Shown here in pieces: positions 1 to 9,237 of a stretch of 64,000 nucleotides of DNA (its first letter is position 1; each line of letters opens with the position of its first letter). Source of the DNA: Bacteroidota bacterium (GTDB taxonomy: Bacteria; Bacteroidota; Bacteroidia; AKYH767-A; OLB10); assembly GCA_016717325.1 (NCBI GenBank), contig JADKFV010000015.1, positions 55,835-119,834 of the forward strand, read 5' to 3'. The position numbers and the translations under genes are program-made. Below the pieces are notes generated by a model. That model made no database searches and was not told the origin of the DNA. It worked only from the letters and a program-made list of their open reading frames with translations.

Positions 1-1711
1 ATCTTTTTCCATTCGGTTCTAAAGAGAATATCTTTTGAATCCGGTTTGTCTGTCAAATCCTTTATCCTGACAATGGTTGGAATGGGAATGCAGTCGCCAA
101 TTATCAATGCTTCCTGTCTTTCTAAAACCGGAAGTGTATCAGTAATTGCACTTACACTGTCAGGCATAAGCCGTTTTACATATTGTTGGTCAGTTGGATT
201 GGTCAATCGCATAGCCACAAAGTTGTTGCATTGAGAAAAAATAGTTTCAGAAATTTCGGATGGTCGTTGGCTTACAATCATCAAAGACAAACCATATTTC
301 CGTCCTTCTTTTGCAATTCTCTCAATAGATTTTTTGACTGAATAGTATTTTGCTCCTTCGCTTTGAGGAATGTAGTTGTGTGCTTCTTCCAACACCAAAA
401 GAAATGGAGCTTCCTCTGTTGCGGTTTTACCGCTTTGAAATAGAAACAGAAATCAAAACTAATCTACTGATTAAAGAAACTACAATGCTTAAAACTTCAA
501 TGGAATTCACTCAAATCAATTATGGTGATGTTGTCTTTTCCATCGTCATTGTAACCAATGAACTGCTTCAAAATTGTAGGAAAGTCTTCTGTAGTAAATT
601 CGGTCGTTGCTGTCTTTTTGGGTTTCAGAAGAAACGCTAATCTGTCATCATTGATTTTTGATTCAAGTCGCATTACAAATCTGTCAAACTCTCCATTGAA
701 AGGTCCGTTTGATGCTTTGGTTGCTGCTGCCGTTGAGTAAACAACAAACGTTCTTGTTTGGTCGAAGTAATAAGCACATCTATCATCAATCAATGTTCCG
801 TCAGAGAGTTTTGGTCTTGCATTTTCCGTGTCTGCTTTTCCAACTACTTCATTGTTCAAGTTTGTAATGAAGGTGTGAACTTCTTTCAAACTGAAATACA
901 ACGGAGAATCATAGGAAGGATTTACAACCGATGGGTTGTGTTTCTTTTTGTTTTGAATTACTGAGTATCGGAATTGAGAAATCTGATTGTGAGAATTATT
1001 TTCGTTGCTCTCAATAAACATTTCTTCCAACTCCTCTGAATTCATTAGCCAATAGGGAAGGACTAAATTGTTTACATCAAGTTTTTTTGATTTTGGAAAT
1101 GCAGTTTTATACTCACCATGCAAGTCAAATAATAAAATGTGGGTGTTGTTTAAAACACCACGTTGGGTCTGGTCGGCTGATGGGCTTATTCCTTCTTGTA
1201 AAATTCTTGCAACTGTTCCTGATTTTCCTGAACCTGTTGAACCGACAACCGCAATGTGTTTACTAAAGAATTTATCTCCATCAACAGCAATTTCAATGTT
1301 TTGCTTTTGAGCCAAGTTTGCAAAACAGAATTTTTTTTCCTCTTCAACTGATTCATAAATTCCTTTTAGAATTGCATCATCCGCAATTGAAACATTGTTT
1401 GGTGGAATTGCAATTTGCTGTCCGCCTCTTTTGAACTTGCCGTTCTCGTCCAAAAAGCCGATGGGCTGTGCATCCAAAATAAAAGAAGGCTTTGTAGTGG
1501 CTGCTGTGCCTCCAATAGTAGTTTCCTTTATTTTGAAACTCTGTACCAAGGCAATGATTGAAGTATTAGAATCGTCTGAAATTTTTAGATAGCTGCCAAT
1601 TGTAAAATCACTTGCATCTTGTTTGAATTGGTCAGCATCCAAAACTTCAATCTGAATTAGATTAGGTGCTACCGTAAGGATTCTGAAAATCTCTGTTGTA
1701 TCTGATGGCAT
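1..1711 (-). CDS. herA: HerA-type ATPase of a DUF4297-HerA defence pair; 3' end outside window, frame broken
   Basis: HerA/FtsK-type hexameric ATPase, expected to assemble with its nuclease partner encoded just upstream. The first 404 codons (to TGA 497-499) contain an N-terminal HAS-barrel-like region (about residues 1-120) and Walker A GSTGSGKS at 157-164. Homology continues past that stop: IEVLSIVVSLISRL is read from 501 downward, DFCFYF from about 454, then SGKTATEEAP, the Walker B segment LLVLEEAHNYIP from 434 and SQRPSEIS, open to base 1. Three one-base shifts therefore lie between about 434 and 505. The true C-terminus is outside the window. It starts 4 bp after the DUF4297 stop, so one transcript is likely. 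The shifts could be sequencing error or a real loss of the ATPase. Confidence 0.85.
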
Positions 1712-1715
1712 AAAA

Positions 1716-2945
1716 TTAAGGTGCTAATAGTTTATAAATGTCTTTTAAGTTTTCACAATATTTAAAATCAAAATACTGTCCGCTTATAAATGTGCTTGGC
1801 AAATCTTCTTTAGAGAAGTTGAGCAAAACACTTGGCTGCTGAATTGTTGCAACGTTTGAAATCAAACAAGTTCTTGAAATAAGCTTTAAAGAGTATGAAG
1901 ATTTCAAAATTTTTGCTGCGTTAGCAGTTGTATTGATAACAGGTTCTTTATTGAAATGCTGACTGGAAAAACTTATTCCTTCATGTCCATCATTGAAAGA
2001 AAGTTCATTGTTTATTAAAACTCTTTTTATGCTAATCAATGCTGTTGAATCGCAATCAAGAACTACTGCTAAAGGCTTTGCGTTTCGCAAAGCTGAATTT
2101 AGTTTGTAGTATTTGGAAACTAAATTCTCAATGAAAGATTCAATTGGTAATTCTGTATTATCAGCCATGAGAATTTCTTTGCCGATAACAATTACTTTGG
2201 TTCTGATTGGGTCAAGTGCTCTTGTAGATTTTAGTCCTTGAGTTGCTAATTTCAGATACTCTTTTTTAGAACGAAGTTTTATAAACCATTCATTGAAAAG
2301 TTTCTTGCTGCAATCAATTCCTGAAATGAATTCAGCTTTCGTGATTACTCGTTGAGTTGTGGTTCTCTTTATGGCTTTGTCAATTACAATTCGCAAAGCG
2401 TTGTTATAATACAAAGTGTCGGCTTCAAAGTCTGTGCAACTGAATTTGGTTTTCAACTTTTGAATTACCTCCTGTTGTTGTGTGGTAAACTCTTTACCGA
2501 AAACAAATTTGAACTGTCTGATAAATGCATTGAGTTTTACATCGGTTATTCCGTTGTCGGTATGATGCTTCTTTTCAACTTTGTTTTCGGTATAGGTTAA
2601 AATCTCTTTGAGTTTTGCAAGGTCAATTGTCGGTTCACTACCTGAAGTTTCATTTTCAAAGTGAGCATACAAGACATAATTGTAATTATTCGGTGTAGTT
2701 GGATTAACAAAATGGTCAAGCATCAGTGTTATTGGTTCTCTAACTGCTGAATTTATAAATCGTGGCTTTGACAAATATTTGCATTGAATAGTTGTTGCAT
2801 CAGTTGCTGTGTTGATGTCAATATCTTCAATCCCTTCAATGGTAATGGAATCAGCATTTGCTCTCAAATCTAACAACTTCAAAATAGAAGTGTCAAACTG
2901 ATAATAGTAACCTTTGATAGTTGCATCTGCTGCCCTTGTTGTCAT
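1716..2945 (-). CDS. DUF4297/Cap4-like nuclease-domain protein, partner of HerA
   Basis: A 409-residue protein. The N-terminus has the arrangement of DUF4297 (Cap4-type, PD-(D/E)xK-fold) nucleases: AADATIKGYYYQ at 5-16, then IEGIEDIDI at 36-44 (acidic E40/D41) and TIQCKYL at 52-58, where Q54-x-K56 would complete the catalytic motif. The rest is helical and unassigned. It is the first gene of a two-gene unit, with HerA 4 bp downstream. DUF4297 plus HerA is an experimentally known anti-phage combination in which the ATPase oligomer activates the nuclease. The DUF4297 assignment rests on motif pattern and context, not on a profile search. The reading frame is intact here. Confidence 0.75.
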   Translation of the reverse strand: MTTRAADATIKGYYYQFDTSILKLLDLRANADSITIEGIEDIDINTATDATTIQCKYLSKPRFINSAVREPITLMLDHFVNPTTPNNYNYVLYAHFENETSGSEPTIDLAKLKEILTYTENKVEKKHHTDNGITDVKLNAFIRQFKFVFGKEFTTQQQEVIQKLKTKFSCTDFEADTLYYNNALRIVIDKAIKRTTTQRVITKAEFISGIDCSKKLFNEWFIKLRSKKEYLKLATQGLKSTRALDPIRTKVIVIGKEILMADNTELPIESFIENLVSKYYKLNSALRNAKPLAVVLDCDSTALISIKRVLINNELSFNDGHEGISFSSQHFNKEPVINTTANAAKILKSSYSLKLISRTCLISNVATIQQPSVLLNFSKEDLPSTFISGQYFDFKYCENLKDIYKLLAP

Positions 2946-3403
2946 TTATTCAAAATATATTATTGTTCAAAGTAATGTAAATTGTTTCAAGTTTCGATGA
3001 TAAAAGCGTTGGCGATTGCACTCTTTTGACTTTGCTTTTGGGGTGGCTTGTGTGTCGGCAAGCAAAGGCAAATGTGTGCAATGTGTGGAGGCTATAAAAT
3101 TAAAAAACAAAAAATGTGCGGGCAAAAAATAAAACTTCATTGCGTTGGCTGGTCGGTCTGGCAGTCAGTCGTTCGGTTATGTTGCCCAAAATGTTTGATT
3201 TCATGTCAGTCAATGTAATGTTAGAACTGTCGTCATATGTTTTAGGGTAACAGTTTATAGCTAAAAGAAGTTGGAGATTTAGAAGCACGACTTGTCCCGA
3301 CTTAGAAGGAAAATGTCTGCCAGCACTGCACATGATTCGAAGCATAAATGTTCATTTAAGTATGTCTACGCCAATTTCTTAAACTCGCTTTAAACTGTAG
3401 TTT
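2946..3403. repeat. Intergenic element between accessory modules (copy A of a repeated layout)
   Basis: No convincing gene; the open frame at 3100-3345 has no recognisable features. Three short blocks recur in the same order in the intergenic region 5130-5262: GCAGTCAGT (3161-3169), TTAGaACTGTCGTCAT (3221-3236) and TTAGAAGCACgACT (3279-3292). This suggests a dispersed element between unrelated gene modules. Neither recombination core sites nor a terminator could be identified by eye. Confidence 0.45.
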
Positions 3404-3460
3404 TTATTTCTTTTCTTCCTTCTTGTCTGCTTCTTTAGTTTTTCCTTTGGCTATGTCTTG

Positions 3461-3667
3461 CTATGATGATAGTCTTACTTCGTTTAGAATTGTAGTGATT
3501 TTCTCAACTTTCTTTTCTTTACTTTCTCTTATGTCTTTGATTGTCGCTGTAACAAAACTTAATACACCAGTCCATTCTTCAACAGACGTTGTCGCAGGAA
3601 AAAATCCTTTTAAACTCATATTCAACAAAGGGCTTTCATTGGGCTTGTCACTTGTTTTAAAAGCCAT
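3461..3667 (-). CDS. Small hypothetical protein, possibly longer (in-frame TAG)
   Basis: A 68-residue open frame, 20 bp downstream of the preceding gene and probably co-transcribed with it. The sequence is hydrophilic and ends in a charged, probably helical part (IKDIRESKEKKVEKITTI). After the TAG at 3461-3463 the same frame stays open for 18 more Lys-rich codons to TAA at 3404-3406 (QDIAKGKTKEADKKEEKK), so the gene may really end there, with the TAG a substitution or base-call error. I recognise no family. Its reality rests on spacing and residue composition only. Confidence 0.45.
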   Translation of the reverse strand: MAFKTSDKPNESPLLNMSLKGFFPATTSVEEWTGVLSFVTATIKDIRESKEKKVEKITTILNEVRLSS

Positions 3668-3687
3668 TAGTTTGTTGTAAACTAAAT

Positions 3688-4074
3688 TTATTTTTTCAAG
3701 TTTTTAATGTATCCATTTAATTTCATTTTGCTTAAATCAGATTCCTCAATTTGAGTGATTGTCTTTGCAACAAGAAGGTTGTCAATTTTCTTAAAGTATC
3801 TCAAACTGTTTTTTCTTCTAGAATCAGTCATAAGTTGAAGAATTACTTGGTCGGAGATTATTTTAACATCGTTATAAAGATTTACGAATTTAATTTTATC
3901 CTCTTCCTTGATAAGTGTATCATTAACTATTCTGATTGCTAAATTTTCACTTGTTAGCTTTATGAATACAAGTTCACTAACTAGTCCTAAATTTTCAGCT
4001 TTAGAATCTTGTGCTTGAACAATTGATATGCTTGCAAGCAAGCATATCAATATGATCGCTATATTTTTTCTCAT
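3688..4074 (-). CDS. Secreted hypothetical protein
   Basis: About 128 residues with a clear signal peptide (MRKNIAIILICLLASISIVQ, cleavage after AQA). A longer open frame begins at 4131, but the ATG at 4074 puts the signal peptide at the N-terminus and has AGAAAAG just upstream, so I chose it. The mature part is charged and helical, with no cysteines or recognisable motif. It starts 11 bp after the stop of the NCYNYA-family gene and is followed 20 bp later by a small gene, forming a three-gene unit. Function unknown. Confidence 0.7.
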   Translation of the reverse strand: MRKNIAIILICLLASISIVQAQDSKAENLGLVSELVFIKLTSENLAIRIVNDTLIKEEDKIKFVNLYNDVKIISDQVILQLMTDSRRKNSLRYFKKIDNLLVAKTITQIEESDLSKMKLNGYIKNLKK

Positions 4075-4085
4075 CTTTTCTAGTA

Positions 4086-4945
4086 TTATCTTATTGTTGT
4101 TCTTGATGGAATACAATGAAAAAATCCGCAAAAGTCAGCATAAGGTCCTCTGTTTGCAGTCCTCGGGTCGCTTATTAGCCTCCCTGCGTTGTCAGTGTTT
4201 TTAGCAGCTGTGCCTCCTGGTTTGTGTGACCACATAGCATTAGAATCTAATCTATACCAATGATAATCTTGAAATGTTGGTAAGTTAGCACTTACAAGGG
4301 CTATAAAATGTCCTTCTGCTGGTGTGCTTGCTGCTGCAGCGACTGAAATTTGTCCATCTCTCTGTGCTGCTTGTGTTACAGTAGGACAAAGAATATTTGC
4401 GATGGTCGAACCACTCCTACCGGGTTGGGCAATGTGTTAGTAACGATTTTATCATTTGCATAATTGTAACAGTTGTTATAGGGCTGAACCGCTGGAATAT
4501 TCCATTTTCCAGGGTCAAATGGCGGAACGGCTAAAAGCTCAAAGGATTCTTTTAAAAATTTATTTTTTGATGCTGTTCCGCCTGTTACGTTTTTTGATAT
4601 TTCGTTCGAAATATAGTCAACTTCTTGTGATGATAATGCTGTCGCACCTGTCTCAAGTAGGAAACTTTCAAGTTTGCTATCCTTATCTACAAAATTTAGA
4701 TTTTTTTGGTCTATTAAATCTACGATGCCGTCAAAGCAAAAAGCTTTAGTAGGCAATGATAATTCGTAGGATTCAATAACAAAGCCTGTGTGTAAACTAA
4801 GATCCTATGAAATTGCAGACATTTCAAGTGTTACTTCTTTCTTTTCGCCAAGAATTGATTTTAAATTCTTTGCTTGCTCTGGTGTTAATTCCCAAGATGG
4901 ATTTTGCTTCCCAGAATACATTAATGCAGTTACAATTGTTGTCAT
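4086..4945 (-). CDS. Unknown family with YSGxxxPxW, NCYNYAND and DYHWYR motifs; candidate Cys/His hydrolase
   Basis: One gene of about 286 codons read through two breaks. It starts at ATG 4945 with MTTIVTALMYSGKQNPSWEL. A TAG at 4805-4807 interrupts the same frame, which continues with DLSLHTGFVIESYEL and later YNNCYNYANDKI. A missing base near 4422 (expected LPNPGRSGS) moves to the frame carrying GHFIALVSANL, DYHWYRLDSNAMWSHKPGG and DPRTANRGPYADFCGFF. From memory, this motif order (NCYNYA, then DYHWYR..WSHKPG, then DPR..RGPY) recurs in hypothetical proteins of several phyla, but I know no assigned function. The Cys and His in conserved motifs resemble papain-like or NlpC-like hydrolases; that is inference only. 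It lacks a signal peptide, while the next gene has one. Confidence 0.65.
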
Positions 4946-5387
4946 TTTATTTTATTTTTGCTTACTCTAATCAGTTTTCAGCGAACCTGTTGCTTACTTT
5001 ATTATTTGGTGTCGGTGTTCAGCTTGTCCGACTTTGGATGGTAAGTCCGTTTGTTACCTTTTTATTTAGTCTGCTCGTTTCTTGCATTGTCAGTTTGTTT
5101 TAAGTATTGTATTTCACTGTTCGTTTCTTGCAGTCAGTTTGAAGTTAGCACTGTCGTCATAGAGTTACCGATAACGGAAATCAGGATTAACGCAGTTTTA
5201 AAAATGAGGATTACGATGCACCACTGTTTGGGCTTTCACAACTGCCTGTTAGAAGCACAACTGTTTGTATAACGATTAATGCCCTCATTTTTAAATTTCG
5301 TTTAATCTTTTTTGTTATGTGTTCGTGCTTTTGGACGTACAAATTATCCTTGTTTTTTACACAGTGTACCTTTGTTATTAATTAACA
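4946..5387. repeat. Intergenic elements between accessory modules (copy B)
   Basis: No gene seen. Two repeated parts are present. The first, 4960-5012 (GCTTACTCTAATCAGTTTTC, then TTACnTTATTA), closely matches 7299-7347 (GCCTACTCTGGTCGGTTTTC, same ending); both sit 14-22 bp upstream of a minus-strand start codon. The second, 5130-5262, shares three ordered blocks with 3161-3292 (GCAGTCAGT, TTAGcACTGTCGTCAT, TTAGAAGCACaACT). This fits repeated boundaries between gene modules, such as cassette recombination sites or a shared leader. Confidence 0.45.
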
Positions 5388-6513
5388 CAATCACTTCTCT
5401 CTTTTAGTTCAACTTTAATGGTACTTAAATCAAATTTTATCTCTGCGTTATCTAAATCATCAAAACCATTATACCTAACATGGTATCGGATTTGCTGATT
5501 AATCCACCACTAACATTTTGAGTTACTTCATCGTCACTGTTATCAGCAAAGTTGTCATGGCTATAGCTTGTAGAGGTGACAATGCGATTTATTTTAAAGG
5601 CAGGATTAGAGTTTGTATAGAGGGTAACGTTAGTTCGGGAAGCATCTCCTTTTGTATCTCCATTGACTTCAGTAGCATGTGCTTTAAAACTACCTAAGAC
5701 TTTATTTCCATCACTGGAAATAGTAAGCCAAACATCTACATCTACATTAGCAGTATTCCATCCAAAATCTTTATCTCCATCAGTTTTATCAAATCCGTCC
5801 AAGCCTCTTTGTTTGAGCGCCTGCAAATGTACCGGTGGTAGGATAGTTTTTAGTTTCACATGGTTTTTGTATAATAGCTACTTCTGATAATCTTGTTTCA
5901 CCAATAGCTACGACAAATCGAATCATAGTAGTTGTCATATTAACATTCGAAAAATCAACGGTTGCATGATAGTGAGTTTGTAGACTAAAAACATTACTAG
6001 GTAAGAGTGTGCTGGAGCCATTACTATGCTCAACGCGCACTCTTATATTACCTTTATCCATATCGTAGCCTGACATATCAAATTTACGAGGTGGTGGATT
6101 AGGCAATGAAAGCAGTCTCATATCAACACTAGTTGGTGTGACTAAACAGATTACCGGTTCAATAGCTGGGGTTCTTCTCCGGTAATTCTTGCTCTTAGGG
6201 CGAGTAATGCTTTTCGTATTTGCTGTACTCTTATATCAATTAAACAATTTGCTTGCTCACCCGTACTCATTATAGCACGGTCAATAATTGTGGTAACATC
6301 TTGCTTAAATGTAACATCAATCTGGTCTTTCAAATCCGTTAATATTTGTTGCCATGAGGCACTGTTATTATCTAGATTTTCGATTGCTTGATTTACTTGT
6401 GTCAAAGCATCATTGATTGGTGGCATTGGAGACGGAAGAAAACCACAACTGGATGGCAATATAACTATAAGTATAAAAAATACGACATGGTTTATTTTTT
6501 TGTATCTGTTCAT
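5388..6513 (-). CDS. Lipoprotein of unknown function, frame broken into pieces
   Basis: It starts at 6513 with a lipoprotein signal (hydrophobic VVFFILIVILPSSC, lipobox PSSC). Homology-free pieces lie end to end in shifting frames: the first ends after ITGEEPQLLNR (break near 6170 in a C run), the second contains MRLLSLPNPPPRKFDMSGYD to ETKNYPTT (break about 5800-5860), the third contains GLDGFDKTDGDKDFGW and VDVWLTISSDGNKVLGSF (break near 5485), and the last ends FDLSTIKVELKERSDCVN with TAA 5388-5390. The middle looks beta-rich. The next upstream gene ends 36 bp earlier and is also a lipoprotein, so they are probably co-transcribed. I recognise no family. The number of breaks could mean a decaying gene, but similar breaks hit core genes here. 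Confidence 0.5.
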
Positions 6514-6549
6514 TGTCTTAAAGTTTAAGAGTTAAGTTTATTTTTTTAA

Positions 6550-7276
6550 TTAATTACATCCAAGTACCAAATCAATAAATACATCACAAGGACCAGAAGG
6601 AACGTAAGTTTGAGTAGTATTAGGTCCTGCAAAGTATTTGCCTGATGGAGCAAAATTTACTGGCGTGGTAGAACCACTGTTTACTATAAAGCTGCTTTCA
6701 ATTCCGCCTTCACTTACATGGGTAACTCTCCAACTAGGGAAATTGCAATTATTACCTAAATTACTTAATCTTACTCCTTTTACTTTAAGTTTATTGGTAA
6801 TTGGAGCCCCTTCAAAGGCACCTTTCCAAAAAAAAGGTTCGGGACCATTAAAGTTGGGAGAGTTAAGGACAATGGAACGAATATCGTCATTATGGTGTGC
6901 AAAATTGTTACACCAGACTTACGTTCACAATCATTTCCTTCGCTACCATATCAACATCAATATCATCATTTACGGTAATTACCCTTTCATCCTTTGCACT
7001 GACATTTTCAACGGCAGAGGAACCAATTTTTAGAGTAACAGAATTCGCATGTTTAAAATTCCATATTAATTTTACTTGTTCAGCTACACATACATGCGCT
7101 ATGCCTAGTAAACTAGAATTACCACTGCCTGCCGTAGTTACGCTTATGCTGCCAGTTACATCGCAGTTGTCGGTATAAGGTGGTCGTGATGTCCAACAGC
7201 CGTTAAACAATAATAAAATACTAAATGTAGCAATTGTAGGTACAAAGAAGTTCCTGATTCGTTGTTTAGTTTCCAT
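6550..7276 (-). CDS. Lipoprotein of unknown function, one frame break
   Basis: About 241 residues after correcting one break. The N-terminus has a hydrophobic stretch ending LLLFNGCW, a plausible lipobox. The first frame ends NVSLV at 6908; the next frame continues NNFAHHNDDIRSIVLNSPNF through GAPITNKLKVKGVRLSNLG to CDVFIDLVLGCN, TAA at 6550-6552, implying one extra base near 6907. Sequence is beta-rich with scattered Cys (NCNFPSW, GPCDVF, LGC). It is upstream of another lipoprotein gene (36-bp gap). No family recognised. Confidence 0.55.
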
Positions 7277-7844
7277 AATTATTAGATTTATGTTGTTTGC
7301 CTACTCTGGTCGGTTTTCGGCTACCCCGTATATGGTTACGTTATTAGTTTTTGCTCGGACATTGCACATGCGAACTTGTTTGGATTAACTGTGTAGCATG
7401 CCTCATAACTCGTGATATAAGAAGGTTTTTGTGTACTATATCTGCATTTAAGGTTTTCAAAATATTGCAAATGTTTTATTATCATTAGTTTATAGATATG
7501 GTGTTAGATTGAGAAGTAGTTGCGTATATCCAAAGCGTAAAGCAAGATGGCAATGTTGGTTAGAGGATATTAGCACAGCAAATGTATTATTAAAATGATA
7601 CCACCAAACATTTTCGAAAATAATTATTTTTGTAAAACAAAAACAATAGCTTGAAATAAATCTAATGCTTGTACCACGCTTTTAAAAAAATGCTTGCCTA
7701 CAACCTGTAAGTTGAACCATAACCCAGCAAATTTTTATATTTCAAGTACTATTCTGGGATTTATACTTTTGTTTGGAATACATATCGCAAAAGGTGATTG
7801 CAAAACATAGTTAAGAATATAAAGCGTTATAAGAATTGCAAAAA
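7277..7844. repeat. Intergenic stretch with element matching 4960-5012; right edge of accessory region
   Basis: 7299-7347 (GCCTACTCTGGTCGGTTTTC, then GTTACGTTATTAG) is a close relative of 4960-5012 and again lies just upstream of a minus-strand start codon. From 7350 to 7844 I see no gene, hairpin terminator or long repeat. Ordinary chromosomal genes begin to the right, so this may be the right boundary of the variable region. Confidence 0.4.
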
Positions 7845-8693
7845 TTATTTTACATCGCTTTTCGCTTTAGGCTTTCTCAAATTAAACGTTGCTCCAAAAA
7901 GGATGTTGACTTGTGAGAAAAAAAAGTGTTGGCGCGCTTTATCAAATTCGGAATTTGTTGTGTGTACATCGGGCAGGTTTATAAAACCGGTTTTAAATTC
8001 CGATTGAATAAAAAAGTGATTGTAAAACTCAATATTCAATCCGGCCATCACATTCATACCATAACCGGCCAGGTGAAATTTATCGTTGCGTTCGTTATTG
8101 ATTAAAGTTACATCACTTCGAGGGTACAACCCACCTACTCCAACACCTTCGGTAAAATGTATCTGCACTTTGTTCCAATCAAAAATTCTATCGAACCTGC
8201 GTAAGTCAAAATTGAAATAATTTAAGCCATCGGTATGTTCGTATTTCAAAAATCCATCATGGATGATTACATTGTTGTTATCATAAGTGCCATCATATTG
8301 CGTTCCTGTGCCGGCAATATTTCCGCTTATTTTTACAGTTTGGTTTTGTTGCACTACATATTTCATATGATCGATACCAAACGAAATATTGTAGTTGCTT
8401 TTAATAAAATAACCTACACGAAAATTATATTGTGGAATGGTAGCCTGAGTAGGATTGAGGTATGTGCTTGCTTCGATAGGGCTTTGGCGGTCTTTAGCAA
8501 TAACTTTATGTAGTGTAAAATTATAATTGTTTCCGGTAAAATGTATTTCGGACTTTGTATACATGGCCCTGTTCCATCCCCAATAAAAGTATAGCCGGCC
8601 TTTGAAATTATTGGAAGCAGCACCACTTTCATTTTGAGCAATTGCGCTCAGTGTGATCATTCCAAAAATAAAAACAAAAACAATTTGCTTCAT
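7845..8693 (-). CDS. Predicted outer-membrane beta-barrel protein
   Basis: 282 residues with a signal peptide (MKQIVFVFIFGMITLSAIAQ). The mature part is a series of alternating aromatic/polar segments with typical barrel turns (RLYFYWGWNRAMY, YNFRVGYFIKSNYNISFGID, HFFIQSEFKTGFI), ending FFFSQVNILFGATFNLR before a Lys-rich tail. This pattern is that of small Bacteroidota outer-membrane porin-like proteins of unknown role. It follows the azurin-like lipoprotein gene (63-bp gap) on the same strand. No substrate or partner can be inferred. Confidence 0.7.
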   Translation of the reverse strand: MKQIVFVFIFGMITLSAIAQNESGAASNNFKGRLYFYWGWNRAMYTKSEIHFTGNNYNFTLHKVIAKDRQSPIEASTYLNPTQATIPQYNFRVGYFIKSNYNISFGIDHMKYVVQQNQTVKISGNIAGTGTQYDGTYDNNNVIIHDGFLKYEHTDGLNYFNFDLRRFDRIFDWNKVQIHFTEGVGVGGLYPRSDVTLINNERNDKFHLAGYGMNVMAGLNIEFYNHFFIQSEFKTGFINLPDVHTTNSEFDKARQHFFFSQVNILFGATFNLRKPKAKSDVK

Positions 8694-8756
8694 ACGTTGT
8701 GTTCAATTGATATTAATTTGATGGCAAAAGTGGGGTTGGTTATTTAATGTACGACA

Positions 8757-9236
8757 TTATTTTACAATCATTCGTCCGCGCATCATACTCCAGTGGCCGG
8801 GGTAAGTACAAATAAAATCGTAGGTGCCTTTAGGAGGAGAGGTAAATGTGATAGAAGAAATCTCGCCAGGCTTGGTCATTTTTGTATAAATCAAAACATT
8901 GTCGTTTATGGGAACATAATCGTCTTTGGCTCCTGCCTGCAATCCTTGCTCGGCAATGGTTTGCGCAGTGCCTGTTTTTATTAGCACAAAATTATGCAAC
9001 ATGCTGCCATCTGTCGATTCGTTTACCAATGTAATATGTAGCGTAGTTTTTTCGTAAGTAGTAATTTCTGTGATGTCATATTGCATCTCATCCATTGTAT
9101 TGCCTTGTGCTTTAATTGTGATTTCCTGCACAGGGTTTTTTGCATCTATTTCAGTCAATTTAATTTTGTCTGTTGTGGCATTATTGCAAGCGGAAAACAA
9201 AACCATAAAAAGAAAAAGTGCCGTACCAATTTTCAT
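8757..9236 (-). CDS. Azurin/plastocyanin-like copper lipoprotein
   Basis: 159 residues. ATG 9236 is preferred over an upstream frame start because it gives a lipoprotein signal (MKIGTALFLFMVLFSAC, lipid Cys17). The cupredoxin fold shows type-1 copper ligands: His81 in MLHNFVL, then Cys143, His148 and Met151 in ICTYPGHWSMM near the C-terminus. Family knowledge: such blue-copper proteins shuttle electrons in the periplasm. It probably accepts or donates electrons at the envelope; its redox partner is not in the window. Its ATG lies 1 bp past the corrected stop of the pseudouridine synthase gene, implying translational coupling. Confidence 0.88.
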   Translation of the reverse strand: MKIGTALFLFMVLFSACNNATTDKIKLTEIDAKNPVQEITIKAQGNTMDEMQYDITEITTYEKTTLHITLVNESTDGSMLHNFVLIKTGTAQTIAEQGLQAGAKDDYVPINDNVLIYTKMTKPGEISSITFTSPPKGTYDFICTYPGHWSMMRGRMIVK

Positions 9237-9237
9237 A

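Noticed and set aside
3100..3345. 81-codon open frame in the intergenic element
   Set aside because: Composition is non-coding-like and it overlaps the repeated blocks shared with 5130-5262.
1..7560. Prophage or integrative element with its own integrase
   Set aside because: No integrase, phage structural or conjugation gene is visible in this part; only the repeated boundaries suggest mobility.
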